From Bacteroidaceae bacterium (GTDB taxonomy: Bacteria > Bacteroidota > Bacteroidia > Bacteroidales > Bacteroidaceae), in NCBI GenBank assembly GCA_017555585.1, contig JAFZGA010000001.1, forward strand, positions 1-61,208: a DNA stretch of 61,208 nucleotides, in the 5' to 3' direction. Positions 1-9,306 of the stretch are shown here, in pieces. The notes under the pieces were generated by a model. The model had not been told where the DNA came from. It searched no databases and saw only the letters and a list, made by a program, of their open reading frames with translations. The first letter of the stretch is position 1, and every line of letters starts with the position of its first letter. The position numbers and the translations under genes are program-made.

Positions 1-30
1 CCTTGCGGGATGCGATAAGGCGGTGTTGTC
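1..30 (-). repeat. Partial copy of the dispersed hairpin element
   Basis: Read on the minus strand, these bases resemble the left half of the 105-bp hairpin element found at 31871 and 32440: the GCGGGATGCG-type core and the terminal TTGTC are shared with a few differences. It is cut by the window edge, so the identification is tentative. Confidence 0.3.
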
Positions 31-41
31 AACATTATAAA

Positions 42-170
42 GGAGCAAACGACTGTTTTTTACGTATGCCGGGCGCTTTGTGTACTTTGGCGCGACCAAA
101 GTACATGAAAGAAAGACTTGAAGAAAAATACAAGTGAAAGTATTAAGGTTAAGGACTGCGGTGGAATACA
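42..170 (+). repeat. Dispersed intergenic repeat, copy A
   Basis: This stretch is a diverged copy of 32231-32370. Both run from GAGCAAA through a GCCG block, a GTACTTT hairpin, AAGAAAAACT-like sequence and TTAAGGTTAA to GTGGAATACA. The hairpin here is GTACTTTGG (82-90), loop CGCGA, CCAAAGTAC (96-104), a perfect 9-bp stem. The other copy has a different stem sequence that still pairs, so the structure is conserved. This resembles REP-like elements of Bacteroidota; no transposase is in the window. Confidence 0.6.
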
Positions 171-200
171 TTTTACGGGTTGCAAACCCTGATACTCAAG

Positions 201-225
201 CGTGGCGGATAGCATATCCGCCACG
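201..225. repeat. Perfect 11-bp inverted repeat
   Basis: CGTGGCGGATA (201-211) and TATCCGCCACG (215-225) form a GC-rich stem with a 3-base loop. It lies just past the 3' end of the leftward small gene (stop at 245), so it may end that transcript, although no T-run follows. A related GCGGATAT/ATATCCGC hairpin lies in the repeat cluster at 32116-32143. Confidence 0.5.
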
Positions 226-244
226 ACAGTATAACCATTCCTTA

Positions 245-484
245 TCACACCGGTATTCCACGAATTGTCTGCTGTAAAAGTGCCCCGATATCATCATCAC
301 TTTGGTCACGTTCCTTATTCAACTTTACAAGAAAATCGGCAGTGGTCTTCAATGCCTGATTAATAGTTCCTGGATCCTCGCAGTCATGAGTAAGTTTTTC
401 GAGTCGTCCTATAAGACGATGAAAAAGTTCCAATGTCTCGTTGTGTACATCTTCGAGTGTAATATTGTTTTTCTTATTTTTCAT
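245..484 (-). CDS. Small acidic helical protein, possibly phage-related
   Basis: A 79-aa protein if translation starts at the Met followed by KNKKNN; an upstream Met would add 13 residues. The sequence is predicted mostly helical and acidic (EDVHNETLELF, DQSDDDIGALLQQ), with no signal peptide or membrane segment. I do not recognise the family. Size and position beside phage virion genes would suit a small terminase-like or other phage accessory protein, but nothing in the sequence proves it. It is transcribed away from the phage block. A TATTTTTG box (Bacteroidota -7 type) lies just upstream on the minus strand near 515-522. Confidence 0.5.
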   Translation of the reverse strand: MKNKKNNITLEDVHNETLELFHRLIGRLEKLTHDCEDPGTINQALKTTADFLVKLNKERDQSDDDIGALLQQTIRGIPV

Positions 485-514
485 CTTAACGTTTTCTAAA
501 ATACATTCTTTACA

Positions 515-522
515 AAAATACA
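515..522 (-). promoter_or_regulatory. Candidate -7 box for the small leftward gene
   Basis: The minus strand reads TATTTTTG, matching the Bacteroidota TAnnTTTG consensus, about 30 bases before the chosen start codon. A GGGTTG lies just upstream, too close for a canonical -33 element. Confidence 0.35.
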
Positions 523-539
523 ACCCTTACTTTCTCTTC

Positions 540-600
540 GGTTGCTATAATGACAAAATGATGGAGTTTCAAGGCTTTATGTCATTATAGCAACCTTTTT
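540..600. terminator. 16-bp perfect inverted repeat with T-run
   Basis: GGTTGCTATAATGACA (540-555) and TGTCATTATAGCAACC (580-595) are exact reverse complements separated by 24 bases, followed by TTTTT. The form is that of an intrinsic terminator for rightward transcription. It sits between two divergent genes, immediately before the phage block, so it may instead attenuate or insulate that block, or mark an old recombination end. Confidence 0.55.
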
Positions 601-635
601 CTTTTCTCGTGCTTTTTCTTTGCACCAAAAAAGTT

Positions 636-1163
636 ATGACACTACCTATGATTATGACCGGAATAAATGGGGCTTTAGGTCTTTATTCCACAGTAAAAGG
701 ACTGATTGATTCTGCCGAATCAAAGAAAAAGCAGAATAAATTGAGGCGTGCGGCACAAAACGAAGAGAATGCCTGGTATAGAAGGAATTACTATGCAAAC
801 TTCATGGACGATTCGGCTTCCAAAGCTGCAATAAAGAGGGTTGAGAACACTCTGCGCCGAAACAACGAACAGGAACGCGCACGCAGCATTATAACAGGCT
901 CCACACCTGAACTTTCCATAGCACGTAACGAACAGGGATTGCGTACAATGGAGAATGTTATAAACAACCTGGCAGTTGCTGATAGCAACAAAAAAAGAAG
1001 TATAGACGCTGCACACAAACAGAACAATATCGCATTGATGAATGCCGAACAGCAACAGTTATCACTCGATGAACGTATGGCGCGATCGGCTGCAACCAAT
1101 GGATACAGTTTGATGCAGAATGCATTGCTTGGAGCAAAATGGGGTAAGGAAGGTAAAAAATGA
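636..1163 (+). CDS. Podovirus internal virion-like protein (gp14-like)
   Basis: A 175-aa protein starting MTLPMIMTGINGALGLYS; an in-frame Met at 609 would add nine residues of unlikely sequence. The N-terminus has a short Gly/Ala-rich hydrophobic stretch, followed by a long charged helical region rich in Arg, Asn and Gln (residues about 25-165). This build, and the position first in a virion block ending with a portal, fits ejection proteins of the T7 gp14 kind that form a channel across the envelope during DNA injection. Its stop overlaps the next start by 4 bases (ATGA), indicating translational coupling. Assignment is by architecture and context, not by recognised motif. Confidence 0.55.
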   Translation: MTLPMIMTGINGALGLYSTVKGLIDSAESKKKQNKLRRAAQNEENAWYRRNYYANFMDDSASKAAIKRVENTLRRNNEQERARSIITGSTPELSIARNEQGLRTMENVINNLAVADSNKKRSIDAAHKQNNIALMNAEQQQLSLDERMARSAATNGYSLMQNALLGAKWGKEGKK

Positions 1164-1447
1164 ATACAAATAATATGTATAAGATACATTCAAAAAGCAA
1201 TGACAATGAGTTGTGGAACGAGATTTTCAAGCGCAGGGAGAGAATGCGACTTCTAAAACAGCGCAGAAACAATGTAAAAGATTTCATGCACCTGCTCTCA
1301 TTCTACGTTTCACCAAGACCATCGGCGTGCAGTACCGTAATAAATGGGGTATATGAGAATGTACGTAACAAACATAGCTTTAAGCCATGCGGTTATGCAA
1401 TACGGATTGCAATAGACAGATTACCTATAAACAGTTGTAAAAAATAA
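1160..1447 (+). CDS. Small basic phage-block protein, unknown
   Basis: A 95-aa, strongly basic protein (RRERMRLLKQRRNN near residues 24-37) with two Cys in the C-terminal half. I do not recognise it. The ATGA overlap with the preceding virion gene and the 12-base gap to the next one place it inside one transcriptional block, so a small virion or morphogenesis role is likely. It carries no signal peptide or membrane segment. Confidence 0.5.
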   Translation: MNTNNMYKIHSKSNDNELWNEIFKRRERMRLLKQRRNNVKDFMHLLSFYVSPRPSACSTVINGVYENVRNKHSFKPCGYAIRIAIDRLPINSCKK

Positions 1448-1459
1448 AATTTTCAGATT

Positions 1460-4400
1460 ATGTTATTCGAAAACAGTTATAATAAGAAAGAGAAAAGTAA
1501 AAACTCTATACCGTTTCCTTCTGCAAATGAAACACAACAGTCCGGAACATTTGAGAATGAGTATGATAATGAAAAACAGTTTACACCGGAATGGAACGTT
1601 ATGAAAGAACGTACAAGGCGTAAGCTTGATTATTTGGCAACGCCAATCGATAAGCAGGAGTCAATAGCACGTTTTAACAATTCATTCAATGAGTATATGT
1701 TGCCAAAGGATACACCGGAACGCCATCGCAAGAACTATGCCTTGTCAAACGAAGCACTCGATGATATTGTAAGCGGATATTACAATGGGGCACTCAAGCC
1801 GGAATTCGAAAAGAACCGTGAAAAGTCAAAGAAAGAAGGAGATGATGAATACCTGCGTTATGCAACCGTACCCGGTGCTGATCCCGTAAATGCCTACAAG
1901 GCTTCTGTTGCAGCAGATGATCCTATGCGTGTCGTGGAGAATACGATGGCTGGAATAGACGATGAAGAACTTATGGACAAAGTTGCTCCACTTGCATCGT
2001 ATGGGGGTTACAACACAAAAGAGTATGTTGATAATTTTGTAAAGCCATCACTACGTAACAGGATGATAGGGGAGTATGTCAAAGAGAATACACCTAAAAG
2101 CAGTGCCGAATACCTGATACGTTCATCATTGGATAACTCATTGATGGGTAAGATGGGAGCTATTGGCATGAATGCCAACAAAGGTGCAAGAAACAACCGT
2201 ATGATAGCTTCCGAGGGTATGGCAAATTACAGATCTAACCGTTTGGAAGATTTCGCAGCCGGAATAGGTAGCCTGCTTGTAGATATGCCAATCTTTTCAG
2301 GTTTGGGATCGTTGTCTTCGTCTATTGTGGGACGTTCAACAGCCAAAGCAAGTGAAAAACTTGCAAATACAGTTCTGTCACGCTATGCTGATAAAATCGT
2401 AAGCAAGGATTTTGCCAATGCCGTTGCCGACAGAGTCATTAAGGAGAGGTTGAAAAGCCGTATTGTACAGAGTACCGCAACACAAGGACTGACTCTTGGA
2501 GGATACGATGTAGCGAACAGTGTTGCTGATGATATTCTTTATGATCAGGATGTTGATATGGGCAAGACTATCGGAGCTTTTGCACGCGGCTTTGCAACAG
2601 GTGCAGCAGTAGGAGCAACAGGTACTGCGCTTAAAGCACGTACAAAAGGTTTGACAGGTGGCAAGAAACTGCTTTCATCGGCAGGAGTGCTAAGTGCAGA
2701 ATCGGCAGTTTTTACGGCAGGAACAGAATTCGACAAGCTTGCTCATGGAATAAAGATTGAACCGATAGATCTATTGAATGATTTTGGAGAAAGCACTGCA
2801 ACATTGCTCACAATGAGATTGGCAAACTGGAGACCTAAAGGAGCAATGCAGAAACTGAATGCAAACGGAACTCTGAAGAGTGAGCTGGAATTCTCCAATT
2901 CCGAAAAACAGGAGTTTCGTGAAATGAACATCGATCCTCAGGGTTTTGTAACCATGCTGGAGAAAGAACTCCGTATGCCGTCGCTCGGAAGTTCCGATGC
3001 AAAACTGTTGAAAGAGAGTTATGCAACCCTTATGTCAAACAAGAATTTGTCTGCATCGGCAAAATCAAAGCTCATGTATCTTGTTGAGAATAAAATTACT
3101 TCCACGCCTCCGGTTGTGTTTGACTACGATGTTGAACAGACAGGAAACGGCATATGGAAAATCAAGATGCTTGATGCCGGCGGCAGGGTTGTCGAGAACC
3201 TGGAATTCCCCAATGCCAGCAATGCTAAAAGCCATTTGATTCTTCAGCGTGGCGGTATCAGAAAGAACCGTATTGCATATTACGAAAGAGAATTGACATC
3301 GGGTAGTGATTCCGAGAATTTCCTGCATGAAGCCGGCGTATACGCAAAAGAACAAGGCATTTCTGCCGACAAGGTCGCAGAAGCCATGTACAAAGCGGCA
3401 AAGAAAGAACAACTGGACAACGTAGAACAGAGGATTATGGAAGAAATCACGGAGCGTTCTTCGTATCATGAGTCACAGATAAACAAGGCTCTCACAAATG
3501 CACGCCGTGATATCGAACAGCGATACAATCTCGACAAAGGTGCATTGTCGTATGCTGTGGACAAACGTTTTATCGATTGTTCGTCGGCCGAGAACAAGGC
3601 TCTTGACGAGTATGAAGCTTTTGTACGTGCTGAATTCGAGAAAGTGAGAAACAGAGAGAATGACAAAAACATATTTGATAAAGATGATATACAAACATAC
3701 AGCAATGAGGAGAATAAGCGCAATGAGCTTCAGGAATATCAGGATACTCAAAAGAAGAAATATTTTGATCAAGGCACAAATGTCTCTGTACCCTCTGTGA
3801 GGATGAACGTAATACGCAATATTCCAGAAATGAAACCCGGATATGTATGGAACATATATGGCCGCAACATTAGCGAGGAAACAATCAAGGATTATGAAAA
3901 GCGTGGTAAGGAACTTGCCAAATCATTGGGTTATGACATTGAATTCATAACCGATGAGCATCAGATTAAAGTTCCTGAAACTGACAATGCCAATGATTTG
4001 GCCGATTATAAGAATCAGCTACGTGCTTCGGGTTGGGTAAACAGAGGAAAAGTGGTTATAAACTTGCCTAATATAAAGGATTATGCCGATCTTGAATCAA
4101 CCATTGTACACGAAGTTGTAGGACATGTAGGCCTTAAGAAAGTTTTTGGAAATTACATGTATGATTTTCTCGAAGACGTATACAAGACAGCCGATGGAAC
4201 GGTACGTAACGGAATAAAGAAAATGGAGGACAAGTATGGAAAAGACAATATCTACAATGCAACCGAAGAGTATCTTGTCAGTCTGATTGAAAAGGCTTAC
4301 CCAAACGCACAGGAACGTAATGTGCTCATAAGATTCAAGGATTTTATAAAAAGCATGCTTGTAAGAGGCAATATATACAAATCGAAATATCGCAGGGTCA

Positions 4401-5482
4401 GTGAAGATGAATTGCAATCGATAATGAAAGCCCATTCACGTTCAATGCTCAACAAGAAGGAGAAGGGAAGCCACAGAAAAGAGGTCTTTAACCGCTTTGC
4501 ATCGGCACACCTGAACGAAGATGGGTACTATGATCACGAAGCGTATGCACGGGATAAAACCGAGAAGGTAAAGGACCGTTCGTTTACGAAGTATACTCCT
4601 ACAGCCTTCTACGATGCCAAGTTCAATGTTAATTATCCATATTTTCCGGAAGAAGCACGTGAAGAGATAAGAAAAAAATCACGTATGACCGATCAGGAGC
4701 TGAGGATGTTGAGCGAAATGTACAACTATCGTCTTGACGGTGAAAAAGAAACAGCAGAAAAGTCGGGTGGGGAATACAAAGAAGAGAGTGGCAGAAATGT
4801 TGAAGATGCAGTATCACACTATATGCTTGAGCTGGAAAACAGATTGTCGAAACGGTATAAAACGGCACAGAAATATATAGCGTTTCTTGATGAGGTACAC
4901 AAAAAAGCACCGTTCTTCGACAATGATGCACAAATAGAAAGAGCTTTCGAACGCGAATATGGAGTTGATATGTCAACCTTCAAAAGAATGTTCCCGACAT
5001 ATGACGATTTTCTTTTCTACAAGCTCACCGGAAATAAAGGAACCGACAATGCAAGCAAGTCGAGTGATTCGGAACATATACCGGCCGGTTCAAAAGAAAG
5101 GGAAAGAATCCCAAACTCACGATATACTGTGATTAACAGCATAGGCGATCTAAATAAGTATTTTACCGGGCCACTGGATATTATAGAGAATGCTGTCATG
5201 GATTCCGATACCCCTTTAAAACAGAATAAGTCGGAAAACAGCCGATTGACACCTGGAGAACTTGCAGAATTCGACAACGCACTTGACGGTTACACAAAGA
5301 TGCTATTGCGTGGAATGATAAACGGTAAAAAAAGCAATGATCCTTATGGATATGAATCGTACAGTGCAAAAGAACGTGCACGAAGAGAGTTTATGAAAAA
5401 GGAGGCTGATGAATACCGAAAAAAGTACGAGAATGAAAACAGATCAGACGAAGAAGCTTCTTCCGGTTTTACAAACAATTAA
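1460..5482 (+). CDS. Giant phage virion-like protein with HExxH motif
   Basis: A 1340-aa protein between an ejection-like gene and the portal. Residues 1-240 are charged and helical. Residues about 265-420 contain Gly/Ala-rich hydrophobic stretches (for example FARGFATGAAVGATGTALKA) typical of membrane-interacting ejection proteins. Around residue 884 the sequence TIVHEVVGHVGLKK gives HEVVGH, an HExxH zincin signature, and NATEEYLVSLIE follows about 50 residues later and could supply a third ligand. The C-terminus is hydrophilic and low in complexity. By size, order and composition it resembles large T7 gp15/gp16-type internal virion proteins, here with a possible metalloprotease domain that might open a path through the envelope. 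The reading frame is intact despite the apparent prophage loss around it. Confidence 0.55.
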   Translation: MLFENSYNKKEKSKNSIPFPSANETQQSGTFENEYDNEKQFTPEWNVMKERTRRKLDYLATPIDKQESIARFNNSFNEYMLPKDTPERHRKNYALSNEALDDIVSGYYNGALKPEFEKNREKSKKEGDDEYLRYATVPGADPVNAYKASVAADDPMRVVENTMAGIDDEELMDKVAPLASYGGYNTKEYVDNFVKPSLRNRMIGEYVKENTPKSSAEYLIRSSLDNSLMGKMGAIGMNANKGARNNRMIASEGMANYRSNRLEDFAAGIGSLLVDMPIFSGLGSLSSSIVGRSTAKASEKLANTVLSRYADKIVSKDFANAVADRVIKERLKSRIVQSTATQGLTLGGYDVANSVADDILYDQDVDMGKTIGAFARGFATGAAVGATGTALKARTKGLTGGKKLLSSAGVLSAESAVFTAGTEFDKLAHGIKIEPIDLLNDFGESTATLLTMRLANWRPKGAMQKLNANGTLKSELEFSNSEKQEFREMNIDPQGFVTMLEKELRMPSLGSSDAKLLKESYATLMSNKNLSASAKSKLMYLVENKITSTPPVVFDYDVEQTGNGIWKIKMLDAGGRVVENLEFPNASNAKSHLILQRGGIRKNRIAYYERELTSGSDSENFLHEAGVYAKEQGISADKVAEAMYKAAKKEQLDNVEQRIMEEITERSSYHESQINKALTNARRDIEQRYNLDKGALSYAVDKRFIDCSSAENKALDEYEAFVRAEFEKVRNRENDKNIFDKDDIQTYSNEENKRNELQEYQDTQKKKYFDQGTNVSVPSVRMNVIRNIPEMKPGYVWNIYGRNISEETIKDYEKRGKELAKSLGYDIEFITDEHQIKVPETDNANDLADYKNQLRASGWVNRGKVVINLPNIKDYADLESTIVHEVVGHVGLKKVFGNYMYDFLEDVYKTADGTVRNGIKKMEDKYGKDNIYNATEEYLVSLIEKAYPNAQERNVLIRFKDFIKSMLVRGNIYKSKYRRVSEDELQSIMKAHSRSMLNKKEKGSHRKEVFNRFASAHLNEDGYYDHEAYARDKTEKVKDRSFTKYTPTAFYDAKFNVNYPYFPEEAREEIRKKSRMTDQELRMLSEMYNYRLDGEKETAEKSGGEYKEESGRNVEDAVSHYMLELENRLSKRYKTAQKYIAFLDEVHKKAPFFDNDAQIERAFEREYGVDMSTFKRMFPTYDDFLFYKLTGNKGTDNASKSSDSEHIPAGSKERERIPNSRYTVINSIGDLNKYFTGPLDIIENAVMDSDTPLKQNKSENSRLTPGELAEFDNALDGYTKMLLRGMINGKKSNDPYGYESYSAKERARREFMKKEADEYRKKYENENRSDEEASSGFTNN

Positions 5483-5494
5483 TACTGTATTGAT

Positions 5495-7423
5495 ATGAAC
5501 AAGTTTCTTGATAAACGTGTCAAGCCGGGCAAAGACAGCAAGAAAAAGAGTGAAAGCGACGTCATAGGCGGTGCGAGGGAATTTCTTGAAGAATGCGCTG
5601 CTTGCTGGAACTCGCTCAGTGAGGCTCGCCGCAAATTGCGGCGAAGCCTTATGTACAGCTATGGTGACCAATGGGGAGACTATGTCACCGACCCGGACAC
5701 ACTTACACCGATTACCGAGGGAGAATTGATAAAGAAAAATGGTAAAGTTCCATTGAAAAACAATATGATTGCGCCGATCCTAAGCAATATTGATGGACAA
5801 TTGCGTCAGAATCTAATGCGACCGGTATGCATAGCCAGAGATCAGAACGAGAGTAAAATAGGCGAGATGATGTCGGTTGCAATAGAGTATGTACATGACA
5901 TCAATGAGCTCGAAGAGCTCGATGCAGACTCAATGCGGATGTTGTTGAATGGAGGCATGGTAGCACAGCGGATTGAATATGGTGTCAATCCCACGAAAGA
6001 CCGACGTGACGTGTGGATACACAATGTCAATCCTTCCCGTCTTTTTTTCAATGCAAACCTTGAGGATGTACGCATGTGGGATGTAACTTGTGTGGGCGAA
6101 ATCATGGATTTGCCACTCGATGAGGTGTTGGCACATTTTGGTACAACACCCGAGAAAAAGGCACTTATAAAGGAAATATACTATAATGTATCGCCTTATG
6201 AGAGCATAAACCGTGCGATTCAGGGCGACGAGTCGAGAAACCTCACATTCTATACAGCTTCGCGAAACTCGCTGTGCCGTGTCATTCTCGGTTGGAAACT
6301 GGAGTCGCGTGACACTTACTATTGGAATGATGAAATGCGTGGAACATGGGGTTACCTGCCGTATAGCAAAGAAAGCAAGAAAATGCTTGATGAGGAGAAT
6401 GAACGACGTCGCATGGCTGGTGAAGGAAAGAGCGATGACGAACTGTTGCTGCTCAATTACAGTTTTGCAACAGAACGTTATTGGTATTACCGTTACATGA
6501 CTCCACGTGGTGATATCCTTCAGGAGGGCCGCAGCCCATATTGGCATGGAGAGCACAATTATGTACTCCATCTGTTTCCGCTCATTCAAGGGCGTTTAGG
6601 TAATTTCGTTGAACAGTTCATTGATCAGCAACGTGCCATCAACCGCACAGCGACATTGATTGATTTCATTCGTGGAACATCGTCAAAAGGCGTTCTTGTT
6701 GTCGATGACGATGCTTTTGAAAGCATGTCGCGCGAAGATGTGATAGATGAATATGTACGTTATAACGGAGTACTTTTTGTAAAGCTCAAACCGGGACAGA
6801 GCATCGATGGAGTAGTGCGCCAATACAATAGTGGAGCCTCTGTTGCAGGCGACTTCGAGCTGTTGAATCTGCAGTTGCGTCTCATCAACGAGATATCGGG
6901 AGTAAACTCGGCTATGCAAGGACAAGCACCCAAATCCGGAACTCCGGCATCGTTATATGCACAGCAGATACAGAATTCATCATTGAATCTGAAAGGTCTG
7001 TTTGACAGCTTCAGGACATTCCGTCGCCGTCGAGACACTAAAGTCATGAAAACCGTCCAGCAGTTCTATAAAGAGCAACGATACATCGACATGGCAGGAA
7101 CATATTATTCCGAGGAAGCAAAATGGTATAATCCTCAAAAAGTACAGAATTGTGAAATTGACATAACAATATCCGACGGTTACAACACTCCTGCATATCA
7201 GATGCTTGCAAACGATTTCCTTATGGATCTGTTCAAATCCAATGCACTCGATGTCAAGACAATGCTCGAGAATACATCGTTCCCGTTTGCGGCAAAGATT
7301 CTTGAAGCCATCAAACGCAATGAAGAACAGGCTGCAAAAGGAGAACCCTTGGAAGGAGTTTCGCCCGAATTGCTTCAGGCAATGGAGAGTGAAGTAAATA
7401 ATTCAAAAAACAGAAATCCATAG
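5495..7423 (+). CDS. Phage portal protein (head-tail connector)
   Basis: A 642-aa protein, the usual length for podovirus/P22-type portals, which form the dodecameric ring through which DNA enters and leaves the capsid. Supporting features: an N-terminal helical region with YGDQWGDY, a central GNFVEQFIDQQRAINRTATL helix like the portal stem/crown junction, and a C-terminal Gln-rich region (SGTPASLYAQQIQNSSLNLKGLFDSF) typical of portals from Bacteroidota phages. It lies 12 bases after the 1340-aa gene and is the last gene of the block; a perfect hairpin terminator overlaps its stop codon. No terminase or major capsid gene is visible beside it, which is abnormal for a complete prophage. Confidence 0.7.
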   Translation: MNKFLDKRVKPGKDSKKKSESDVIGGAREFLEECAACWNSLSEARRKLRRSLMYSYGDQWGDYVTDPDTLTPITEGELIKKNGKVPLKNNMIAPILSNIDGQLRQNLMRPVCIARDQNESKIGEMMSVAIEYVHDINELEELDADSMRMLLNGGMVAQRIEYGVNPTKDRRDVWIHNVNPSRLFFNANLEDVRMWDVTCVGEIMDLPLDEVLAHFGTTPEKKALIKEIYYNVSPYESINRAIQGDESRNLTFYTASRNSLCRVILGWKLESRDTYYWNDEMRGTWGYLPYSKESKKMLDEENERRRMAGEGKSDDELLLLNYSFATERYWYYRYMTPRGDILQEGRSPYWHGEHNYVLHLFPLIQGRLGNFVEQFIDQQRAINRTATLIDFIRGTSSKGVLVVDDDAFESMSREDVIDEYVRYNGVLFVKLKPGQSIDGVVRQYNSGASVAGDFELLNLQLRLINEISGVNSAMQGQAPKSGTPASLYAQQIQNSSLNLKGLFDSFRTFRRRRDTKVMKTVQQFYKEQRYIDMAGTYYSEEAKWYNPQKVQNCEIDITISDGYNTPAYQMLANDFLMDLFKSNALDVKTMLENTSFPFAAKILEAIKRNEEQAAKGEPLEGVSPELLQAMESEVNNSKNRNP

Positions 7424-7441
7424 CATGGATTTCTGTTTTTA
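7404..7441. terminator. Bidirectional terminator, portal / Na-Pi cotransporter
   Basis: AAAACAGAAATCCAT and ATGGATTTCTGTTTT form a near-perfect stem around a 3-base loop, flanked by A-runs on the left and T-runs on the right. It serves the rightward portal gene and, read in reverse, the leftward cotransporter. Confidence 0.85.
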
Positions 7442-7470
7442 AACTACTCTTTAAGAGTTAATGCTATGGT

Positions 7471-9216
7471 TTAATTGTAACCTGCTTTGACAAATCCTCT
7501 TTCAAGGTCCTGTGAAATGTTTATCATGAAATCGCCCATACGTTCATACTCATTTATGATATCCATGTAATAGACGCTTGTCTGGTAATTCTTGCCACCG
7601 TTGTCGATGTCCTCAATTACGGCATCCCTGAAATTGTTTCTCAAGGTATTTAGGCGTTCCTCGGCATTATAGGCATTTGTAATATCATGCAATTCGCCCT
7701 TATGTGCCGCTGTAAGATTTTCAATCATAACGTCGTATGCCGCAATGACTGCATCAGCCATAGTATTGAGGTTCTTCATGGCCTCTGAGTCGAATTTTTT
7801 CTTATGTATATTCTTTCTTGACAATATGCGGCTTATAGTCTCACCGGAATCACCCAACGACTCCAGTTCGCCGACAATCTTATACATAGCCTTGATCTTA
7901 CGCGATGTATTTTCGCTGATCTCTTCGGCCGACACACCATTGAGGAATGTTGCAATCTCGTATTCGATACGGTCAGAAATCTCTTCGTACTTCACAAGTT
8001 TTTCTCTCAATGCTTCAAACTTGTCTGTATCAGCCTCTGTTATCGCTTCCTTGACATATAGAGCCCCGTTCTTTGATATTTGTGCAAAGTGTATAACCTC
8101 GTCAAACGCCTGCTCAACCGACAATTCGGGGGTAGCAAGAGGACCTGCCGAAATATATTTGAGCTTAAAGACCTCTTTCTCCTGATTCTTGGGAGCGCGT
8201 ATAATCGTGCACACAGCCTTTGCTATCAATTTGGTAAACCACACCAACAGCAATGTATTGATTGTGTTGAACAGAGTATGTAACATTGACAGACCATACA
8301 AAGTCGCTGTACCTTCGGGTGATACAGAATCTGTAACCACAAAACCTTCTGCAGCAGGGTTTGGCAACCCGAACAAAGTTTCTGTAATGTATCCGACCAA
8401 TCGCAAGAACGGACGGAACAGGATCAATGCCCAAAAAACACCGAATACATTGAAGATCGTATGCGACATGGCCGCACGTTTTGCCTCCGTATTGCCGACT
8501 GATGCTGCAATATTTGCTGTGATGGTTGTACCTATATTCTCACCAAGCACCATTGCACACGCCATATCAAACGGAATCCATCCCATGCTGAGCATGATAA
8601 GGGTTATAGCCATTGTCGCGGATGAAGACTGTAAAACAAGTGTCAACACAGTACCGAAAGCAAGGAAGAGTAGTACTGACCCAAAACCATGCGCAGCCCA
8701 AGAGGTTACAAATTCCAGGACTTCAGGTGTCTGACGCAAGTCGGGTACTGAATCCTTCATGAAAGAAAGACCAAGGAACAACAGGCTGAATCCGATAATC
8801 AGTTCTCCGATATTCTTACGCTTATCCTTCTTTGAATTTGAAAACAGAAAACCAAAAAGCATCAAGGGTACGGCAAGGATTGAAATATCAGCCTTGAAGC
8901 CTAACCATGAGACCATCCATGCAGTTACCGTCGTACCGATATTAGCACCCATGATTACTCCGATGGCCTGGGTAAGTGTAAGCAACCCGGCATTCACGAA
9001 GCTGACAACCATAACGGTTGTTGCCGATGATGACTGTATAATAGAGGTGATACCCAAACCTGTCATCACACCCTTTAATGGATTTGATGTCATTGCCGAC
9101 AAGAATCCACGTAATCTCTCTCCTGCAGCCTTCTGCAATCCGGAACTCATCAGGTTCATTCCATACAGGAACATTCCCAATGCTCCCAATAATGTAAACA
9201 GTTGTAATATATTCAT
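7471..9216 (-). CDS. Na+/phosphate cotransporter with PhoU-like tail
   Basis: A 581-aa protein of the NptA/YjbB family (Na/Pi cotransporter II-related). The start at MNILQLFTLLGALG is preferred over an upstream in-frame Met. The membrane part (about residues 1-330) has the two inverted repeat signatures IIQSSSATTV and LVLQSSSATMA that bind phosphate and sodium. Residues about 350-570 form a helical PhoU-like domain (IEYEIATFLNGVSAEEISE; YYMDIINEYERMGDFMINIS). It follows pstB by 90 bases on the same strand. No separate phoU gene is present in the pst operon, so this tail may cover part of that role. A PHO-box-like repeat lies 42-59 bases before the start. Confidence 0.9.
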   Translation of the reverse strand: MNILQLFTLLGALGMFLYGMNLMSSGLQKAAGERLRGFLSAMTSNPLKGVMTGLGITSIIQSSSATTVMVVSFVNAGLLTLTQAIGVIMGANIGTTVTAWMVSWLGFKADISILAVPLMLFGFLFSNSKKDKRKNIGELIIGFSLLFLGLSFMKDSVPDLRQTPEVLEFVTSWAAHGFGSVLLFLAFGTVLTLVLQSSSATMAITLIMLSMGWIPFDMACAMVLGENIGTTITANIAASVGNTEAKRAAMSHTIFNVFGVFWALILFRPFLRLVGYITETLFGLPNPAAEGFVVTDSVSPEGTATLYGLSMLHTLFNTINTLLLVWFTKLIAKAVCTIIRAPKNQEKEVFKLKYISAGPLATPELSVEQAFDEVIHFAQISKNGALYVKEAITEADTDKFEALREKLVKYEEISDRIEYEIATFLNGVSAEEISENTSRKIKAMYKIVGELESLGDSGETISRILSRKNIHKKKFDSEAMKNLNTMADAVIAAYDVMIENLTAAHKGELHDITNAYNAEERLNTLRNNFRDAVIEDIDNGGKNYQTSVYYMDIINEYERMGDFMINISQDLERGFVKAGYN

Positions 9217-9257
9217 AAAAAACAAATAACTTTTCAGGTACAAAATAACTGCAATTA

Positions 9258-9275
9258 TGTTTCAAAAATGTTACA
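9258..9275 (-). promoter_or_regulatory. PHO-box-like direct repeat upstream of cotransporter
   Basis: The plus strand reads TGTTTCAAAAATGTTACA, two 7-mers spaced exactly 11 bases apart, the spacing of PhoB half-sites. In the direction of the gene it reads TGTAACA-N4-TGAAACA. A -7-like TTATTTTG lies about 10 bases downstream at 9241-9248. The same arrangement occurs before the porin-pst operon. Confidence 0.5.
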
Positions 9276-9306
9276 TACCGGTTATGCTTATGTTAAAGAA
9301 GAGCTA

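Noticed and set aside
8189-9229. Plus-strand frames of 181 and 156 codons within the Na/Pi cotransporter
   Set aside because: Antisense shadows of a membrane protein gene.
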